This document shows positions 57,918 to 64,000 of a stretch of DNA of 64,000 nucleotides, in pieces. The notes under the pieces were generated by a model. The model was not told the origin of the DNA. It did not search any database and saw only the letters and a list, made by a program, of their open reading frames with translations. The stretch comes from Adiantum capillus-veneris (Eukaryota > Streptophyta > Polypodiopsida > Polypodiales > Pteridaceae), in contig CM043942.1 in assembly GCA_014529385.2 (NCBI GenBank), forward strand, positions 25,362,469 through 25,426,468. The letters run 5' to 3'. Made by a program: the position numbers and the translations under genes. Within the stretch, counting starts at the first letter, position 1, and each line of letters opens with the position of its first letter.

Positions 57918-58347
57918 CATTAGGGAAAATTTGGACTCACAAAGGGGCCTTATAAGGAGTTTGACTTCCTCTCTCATGTCCAAAACGGGCGTGCGGTTAA
58001 ATTTTTGCAAATCAACTCTAAACTTGGCGGAGATTTGGCAGTTAGAATCTTCTCTTCAAGCTCTTTCTAATGATATATAGCACGCCACCAGATTCCTCAT
58101 ATTTTGAAAGATTCTGTTTTTTATTCTCTAGATTCTAAACGGAGTTAATAGAATCTTTCAAAATATGAGGAATCTCATGGCGTGCTATATATCAATAGAA
58201 AGAGCTTGAAGAGGAGATTCTTCCTGTCAAATCTCCACCAAGTTTAGAGTTGATTTGCAAAAATTTTACCACACGCCCGTTTCGGACATGAGAGAGGAAG
58301 TCAAACTCCTTATAAGGCCCCTTTGTGAGTCCAAATTTTCCCTAATG
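57918..58347. mobile_element. Foldback element 1, inserted in gypsy copy C
   Basis: 430 bp with ~200-215-bp inverted arms (57918-58132 and about 58150-58347). Ends read CATTAGGGAAAATTTGGACT, then CACAAAGGGGCC. The uninterrupted site in gypsy copy B (about 16087: gaaagaaa|gaggtcaccc on the coding strand) places the insertion between GAAA and GAGGTC, with no target duplication apparent. Confidence 0.92.
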
Positions 58348-58980
58348 GAGGTCACCCTCTTCTCCTTCTTCTTCACCTTTCTCCTCTTTCAACGAAAGCA
58401 AAAACTATTCTCCTAGATAATACAAGAGGAGAGGACATCACAAATCTTACCCTGCATGGCGAAGGTCCCAAAACCTCAGGAAGTTCAAAGAGGGAGGAAA
58501 GAGTATCTTTGTTCTCACCTATGATGGCACCTTTGGTGCTACCGACAAAGTAATTGCCTTCATCCAACAATTTGATGTGGCCTTTGGAGACGAGGGCTTC
58601 ACGGAGTCCTCCAAGCTACACTATGTAGCTATGCACTTCAAAAAATCTTATTGTCAATGGTGGGCTAGCCTTCGTGGCAACGATGAAGCCTCAAAGACAT
58701 GGAAAACTCTACAAGTTTTTGTCATGAAGCTATCCTTGCAAGCGATGCAAAGGACAAAGCGCTTACCGAATGGCGGAGTTTGAAGCTACTCTCCAACGAG
58801 TCTATCCACAAATATATGGACAAGTTTTGAGATTTACATCTCAAGGCTATTGTCTTTCAAAAGATAGGCTTCTCCAAGCAAAAGCAACAATTCTGTGTAA
58901 GCTAACGTGAAGAAATGACCAAGTACATCAACTCTCAACGGCCTCATTCTATCACCGAAGTAATCAACCACACTATGGTT
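58348..58980 (+). pseudogene. Gypsy copy C: Gag middle region
   Basis: Broken frames match copy B 15680-16070. Recognisable parts are LTEWRSLKLLSNESIHKYMD, DLHLKAIVFQKIGFSKQKQQ and KYINSQRPHSITEVINHTMV. Stops and shifts occur every few dozen codons. Confidence 0.65.
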
Positions 58981-59045
58981 ACTTTGGCATCAATTTACAA
59001 CAACGGGCTAGAAGGAATGCCAAGCCATGTAAACCAAAGACAAAA

Positions 59046-59408
59046 GTGATGCAAAGGGAAAAAACAATGTCCAATATTCTTCCCAAGGCAATTCCAACAA
59101 CAACAACAAAAACAACAACAATCCGTCCAAGGAGAAGGGAGCTTACAAAGGTAAAAATAAACTCTCTCTTGAATGGCTTGAAGCTTTTCATAAGGACCAA
59201 ATGTTTTAAGTGTGGGGAGAAAGTACATGGCTACCGTTCTTGCCCCAAAAGAAATTCCCAGAATGAGACTCCTAGAGCGTCCATAGTCGAAGCTCCAAAA
59301 GAGAATGCTCAATGCAAAGGATCACCTATCTCCTATGCTTGGGGTAAGGTAAGGGATCATGATGCGTTCATCTTGTTTATCCTACAACTACTCACAACTT
59401 CATATTAA
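59046..59408 (+). pseudogene. Gypsy copy C: zinc knuckle and protease start
   Basis: A 120-codon segment has TKCFKCGEKVHGYRSCPKRN (C-x2-C-x4-H-x4-C) then AQCKGSPISYAWGKVRDHDA, leading to the protease. The protease active site is lost by a frame change after AFILF. Confidence 0.75.
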
Positions 59409-59550
59409 TGGAGTTGTTGGTCCAACCAATGTTGCCAAAGTTGATGTCGATGCCGGGTGTGACTCCACTATGAAAGAGGCACCTCTCCCGTGCATGTCTC
59501 TATCAGAGAAGAAGTCATCGATGCCGCAAGTGGGTAATCAATGCTAAGAA

Positions 59551-59564
59551 TCAAAGTGTTTGTG

Positions 59565-59609
<45 letters not shown>

Positions 59610-59720
59610 TAATATGCACACAATCCCTCTCTCTTTCTATTATCGAATCCCCTTCCTCTTCTTCATCAAGAGTGTGTGTATTTGAGGACTCAATGTTGAA
59701 GTTAAGATGAAGCTATCTCT

Positions 59721-59772
<52 letters not shown>

Positions 59773-60503
59773 CTTTCCCCTCTCTTAATCAACTGACATG
59801 CACAGCATGTCCTGAGAAAACACCTTCTATGATTTCAACTTTAGACACAATTGCACTCCCAACCAGCTAACAAATTCTTCTATAAAGTCAAAGAGCTAAA
59901 AGATTCTATGTTTTGATGGATTGTATTCTCTTTGGATCAAGATGGATGCAAGGGCTGGCATTCATGCTCACACACACTAATTAACTTGCTAATTACACAA
60001 GTTGATGTCTATGAGAGAGAGAGAGAGAGGTTGTATCTCTTCACTACGCAGGCTAGGGAGTAGCCATTGTGAAGCCGACACCACCAAAGTTTGGAATGGC
60101 ATGGGCTATGCACCAACAGCAAGCTTGCAAAGTTCTGGTTCCGTCATGAGGCAAGCTCCCACGAGCTTCTGAGTGAGTTATCTTGCAAACTATGTGTCTG
60201 TTTTGTAAATTCTTCATACCATTAGGTTCATTACAAGAAGATCTACACACTAGGAGCATGCACATTGAGAATCAGTGATGTGTAATAATATGCCTGTCTT
60301 CTTACGTGTTTGTTGCACCAAGTGGTTATGAGTGGGATATAGGGTCAGAGTCTGTAGGGTAGTGGCCTCTTGGTAAGTAGAGGATTCCCTGTCATTAGTT
60401 TTGAATTCAAGAAATTCTTTTAGGAGATAAATCTTGAGAACAAGAAAACTTGGCACCCAAGTCATAATTTGCCACACAAATTACCTGCTCAAATAATTTT
60501 TTG
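59551..60503. other. Non-coding with microsatellites
   Basis: (TG)n at 59567-59609, (CT)n at 59725-59768 and a short (GA) run at 60013. No gene seen. Confidence 0.5.
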
Positions 60504-60973
60504 GATAATCTGAAAATTTGGACTCTCAAGGGGGCCCTATAAGCACTTTGACTTTCTGTCTCTTGTCCAAAATGGGTGCAAGGTAAAATTTTAACAAATA
60601 AATCAAAACTTGTCGAACCTTTGGGAATTAGAATGTACTCATTGAAATCTATCCATTGATATATAGCATTCCATCAAATTCCTTATATTCTAGAAGATTC
60701 CGTTTTTTAATATGACAACTCCATCTCATAAATGGAATCTCTCCCCACATTTTAGCTTCAGTGGGGAGAGGCCATAACTTCTACAAATCAACTCCCAATT
60801 CGTCGGAGTTTGGGGATTTAGAACCTACTTTCTTAGATCTTTCCAATGATATGTTGGTTGGTAGTGTTTTGACGAAGCGTTTATGGACTTCACTGGGTTT
60901 CCCACTTTGGACAAGAGAGACAAAGGCAAACATCCTTATAGGGCCCCTTTGAGAGTCCAAATTTTCCCTATTG
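60504..60973. mobile_element. Foldback element 3, diverged
   Basis: Ends GATAATCTGAAAATTTGGAC and GTCCAAATTTTCCCTATTG are degraded forms of the foldback termini. Arms share AAGGGGGCCCTATAAG/CTTATAGGGCCCC and AATGATATG / TTGATATATAGCA with the other two. The centre has a secondary hairpin (TCTCCCCAC...GTGGGGAGA). Confidence 0.75.
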
Positions 60974-62040
60974 GAGTTTCGAGACAATTTTAGGAATTTT
61001 GGTCTTGATTTTGATAGCGTGAGTGTTGTAGGTTGTATTGCAGTCACAAGCACATAGGATGTCTGGATTTGGTTTCCTTGAGTAGCGATTGTCTTAGAGG
61101 GTTGAGTAGGTGATTGAAAACCATCTATTTTCTTCCACATGCCTACGGGTTGAGCTACATCCTTGGCCAATATTGTGGTATGTTGGTTTAGTTCTCACTA
61201 TGCTAGCATTTGCTCATGGCATATCCGCCAACATACCTCTAGCAGGATTGGTGGATATATGAAGCTTCCAGAAGTAGTAACCAGTGAGCCCGGGGGATTC
61301 ACTATTGGTAATGGGGGGATGTCACCTGCATGCATCAAAATTAGAGAAACCCCCTATGTACGGTATCTTATAAGCTAACCTACCCCCCTACATACGCACA
61401 AGATACGGACGTTCTCGCAATGAGCCATCCCCCCTCATACGGATTTCGTACGGAATGTAATGACCCACTATTTTATGTATACTAGTAACATAACAATTTT
61501 AGAAGCACATGCTTTTGCAAAAATACATGTTAAACTGCAAATGAACAGAAGTGTACATTGTAGTGTGTTTTCATTTGCAATAGATGTTAAGAGGAAAAAC
61601 CATGAAAAGAAACAAATATAATGAATAATAAATTAAAATAAACCAATCGTTTCAATGTAATTTGTCAAAAAACGAATAACATTTGCCTTGTAAACTGATA
61701 CAAATCTCAATCTCAAAACATATGATATTAGCCACCTACTTAGTAAGCTTCCCAGATGGGATTTAAGACACACAATAGAAATGAATTGTTCTCGAAATAA
61801 CAAATAATGCATACTCTTAAACAACCATGAAAAACTTTACTCGTCAAATCAAAACACATTACAAAACAACTCATTAAAAGATTAATCTTTTTGAACAAAA
61901 ACAATTATATGTGATATGAATGCACGTCTATGCTTAAGTAAAATGCACTTTAAAAAAGCACCATCTATATTTAATTTTGAGTTTGTACATTAAAAAAATT
62001 TCGCCAGAGTCTCCTTTGTACGAAGACCTCTTTCTCAAAA
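60974..62040. other. No gene seen
   Basis: Non-coding; AT-rich from 61450. The minus strand at 60781-61170 gives an open frame that is largely foldback arm. Confidence 0.4.
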
Positions 62041-62059
62041 AAATTCGGTACACCCTTTA

Positions 62060-62232
62060 CTTGGGCTCCCACGTGGGATTTTCATCACATAATTTCTTTT
62101 TCCAAAAAAACTGTCCACCTCATCTTGGGCTCCCACGTGGGATTTAAGGATTATCTTACATATTAAAATCAAACACTGTCCACCTCATCTTGGGCTCCCA
62201 CGTGGGATTTAAGGATTATCTTACACATTAAA
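62060..62232. repeat. 65-bp repeats with TCCCACGTGGGA palindrome
   Basis: Units at 62111 and 62176 (65 bp apart) and a partial unit near 62060 all carry CTTGGGCTCCCACGTGGGAT, with a 12-bp palindrome around a CACGTG core. Confidence 0.8.
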
Positions 62233-63010
62233 ATGGATAGCTCAAGAGACCCGGTCAAGCCATATGCATAGGTAGAAGAACTGAGGGTAAAATTCGATAG
62301 CTCAAGATGGCACACCCGGTCAAGCCATATGACCATGTGACAAATTGAGACTATAGAATTTGTAACTACATGGAAGAAAAACTAACAGTTTTAAAAACTT
62401 TAACGCTTTTTATCGTAAAAAGAGGCACAACTACACATTTGGTAAGAATGGATAGCTCAAGAGACCCAGTCAAGCCATATGCATAGGTAGAAGAACTGAA
62501 GGTAAAAATCGATAGCTCAAGATGGCACACCCGGTCAAGCCATATGACCATGTGACAATTTGAGACTATAGAATTTGTAACTACATGGAAAAAAAACTAA
62601 CACTCTTAAAAACTTTAACGATTTTTATCGTAAAAAGAGGCACAACTACACATTTGGTAAGAATGGATAGCTCAAGAGACCCAGTCAAGCCATATGCATA
62701 GGTAGAAGAACTGAAGGTAAAAATCGATAGCTCAAGATGGCACACCCGGTCAAGCCATATGACCATGTGACAAATTGAGACTATAGAATTTGTAACTACA
62801 TGGAAAAAAAACTAACAATCTTAAAAACTTTAACGATTTTTATCCTAAAAAGAGGCACAACTACACATTTGGTAAGAATGGATAGCTCAAGGACCCGGTC
62901 AAGCTATATGCATAGGTAGAAGAAGTGAAGGTAAAAATCGATAGCTCAAGATGGCACACTCGGTCAAACCATATGACCATATGACAAATTGAGACTATAG
63001 AATTTGTAAC
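62233..63010. repeat. 215-bp tandem repeat, 3.6 units
   Basis: Units begin ATGGATAGCTCAAG at 62233, 62448, 62663 and 62878, exactly 215 bp apart; the last is partial. Within each unit GATAGCTCAAGA...CCGGTCAAGCCATATG occurs twice, showing an older internal duplication. Identity between full units is about 95 percent or more by eye. The 61-codon minus-strand frames inside are by-products. Confidence 0.9.
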
Positions 63011-64000
63011 CTGAGGAGAGCTAAAAATGCTCATATGATTATCTTAACCATTATATTGTACCTGACCTATGTCCCCTTTCCTAAAACCAGTTATATAATA
63101 GTTCTTTGCCTCACCTTTGCAACGCACCTTCCAATCAAAACTAGCATGCGATTTGAACTCTGGAATTCTCATAAACAAATCATACTGGCTAACCACTACA
63201 TCGAAGCACCTAGACTGTGAAGGTGCTTTGTTTGTTATAAATAAAAAAACGTTCGTCTTGCGCCATCCCTACCCGGCACTTTGAGCCTACCGCGCCTAGC
63301 CTCCCTGCTCGCGCCCTATGCTCCATGGTGACTTATTCTCCTCCCCGACACCTACGGTCAGTCTCTACCTTTGCTTTCATTCTCTTTTTCTTAATACCAC
63401 CAGGGTATCTCCAAGGACCTGCGTACTCACCTGGGAGAGCATTTTCGAAGATTCTGGAGATTTTTGGATTATCTTGCAGCTAGTACCACCTAATTGATAT
63501 GTATTCCTAATGGCTTCAAAAAAATAAAAAACCACTGATTTGTTTAGAGGTTCCAATTTCAGATAAGGGGTGGTTGGCGCATACATCTTCATGCATCATG
63601 CCGCCATCCTCATCCGTTTCGAGTGCCGTCCCGTCCTCATCCTAATGAACTTAGTCTGGCATTTTTATGCGGCGCAAATAGCAGTCATGCATCTTGGCCC
63701 ATCCCTAGATTGCTATGGCCACCTCAAGCACGACCACAAGTCATGCATTGCTTCGCTTGCAAGGTGTTGGCCTCCCATTGTGAGCGTTAGCACAAACTCC
63801 TCCTCACATCGTCATCATCCTTGCCAAAGAAGTATGAAAAGAAGAAGCTTTGCCACTACAAAAGCTTGCATCACAGTGTATAGACAAACATCTCAAGCAT
63901 AGAAACAATATACGGTTTATAAATCAACATTAATTGAAGAAAGAGTTTGTCGCAAAGCCTTGCTAACTTGAAACAAATTTGGAATCTAGCACTGGCTGGC
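63011..64000. other. No recognised gene
   Basis: A 110-codon plus-strand frame at 63570-63902 (MVGAYIFMHHAAILIRFECR...) is rich in Cys/His but has no recognisable motif; likely chance or a fragment. Confidence 0.3.

Larger units (their letters stand above)
57361..59550 (+). mobile_element. Ty3/gypsy copy C, Gag-protease part, plus strand
   Basis: Same family as copies A and B. It starts with a leader and Gag ATG (57476), continues through the SR/K-rich and Gag-fold regions and zinc knuckle, and stops just after the protease start (59400-59550). It is interrupted by foldback 1. Several frameshifts; RT and integrase absent. Confidence 0.8.

Noticed and set aside
57926-58080. Extension of the gypsy copy C frame (ENLDSQRGLIRSL...) as part of Gag
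   Set aside because: This part is the foldback arm; the same words occur at 46135-46248 outside any gypsy context.
62366-62766. Two nearly identical 61-codon minus-strand frames
   Set aside because: They are the same frame repeated by the 215-bp tandem repeat; no independent coding evidence.
62060-63010. CRISPR-like array
   Set aside because: Period 65 or 215 bp, no unique spacers between constant repeats, and a eukaryotic context.

Overview
This window looks like intergenic DNA from a land plant with a large, repeat-rich genome. The evidence is Ty1/copia and Ty3/gypsy retrotransposons with plant-type initiator-Met tRNA primer sites, a hAT transposase of the plant DUF659 type, a chromodomain-bearing gypsy integrase, long GA and GT microsatellites, and no bacterial-style operons. 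The clade cannot be fixed from the sequence. A fern, lycophyte or gymnosperm would fit, but that is only a guess. No intact, clearly recognisable host gene was found. Almost everything that can be named is a transposon or its debris, much of it nested.

Layout. 1-2684: element A, an unfamiliar DNA-transposon-like element whose transposase-like gene runs off the left edge. 2685-5309: a lysine/proline-rich gene (KP copy 1) and an unknown minus-strand gene, ending at a second transposon-type terminus. 5343-5930: a ~69-bp palindromic repeat array. 6.9-10.8 kb: a decayed chromodomain Ty3/gypsy element (copy A). 10.8-14.1 kb: coding debris, an LTR-like repeat and an 84-bp duplication. 14.1-16.6 kb: a 5' fragment of the same gypsy family (copy B). 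17.2-19.55 kb: a Ty1/copia fragment with a mutated reverse-transcriptase active site. 19637-24428: a complete but inactivated Ty1/copia element with 227-bp LTRs and a GTAAT target duplication, inserted into KP copy 2 (19549-19636 plus 24429-25260). 25.8-29.4 kb: two divergent unknown genes around a promoter flanked by mirrored repeat arrays. 29.5-32.3 kb: element B, a second copy of the element-A family. 34.1-36.1 kb: a decayed hAT transposase. 36-51 kb: mostly non-coding, with microsatellites, tandem duplications, a second LTR-like repeat, one foldback element and one possible small gene. 50976-55355: a non-autonomous LTR retrotransposon (LARD-like) with TSD AGGAA. 57.4-59.5 kb: gypsy copy C, carrying a foldback insertion. 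60.5-61 kb: a third, diverged foldback. 62.1-63.0 kb: 65-bp and 215-bp tandem repeats.

Most interesting: elements A and B encode the same unfamiliar multi-segment protein with conserved DLK-LKC...LYCM, HICTM and MGF-GG motifs. The ends just upstream of these genes (CATTAGG..., then ACTCA-AAA-GGG) resemble the ends of the ~430-450-bp foldback elements. This suggests one transposon family, possibly undescribed, with autonomous and foldback members. Paralogous sequences that lack the insertions support the boundaries and show no obvious target-site duplication.
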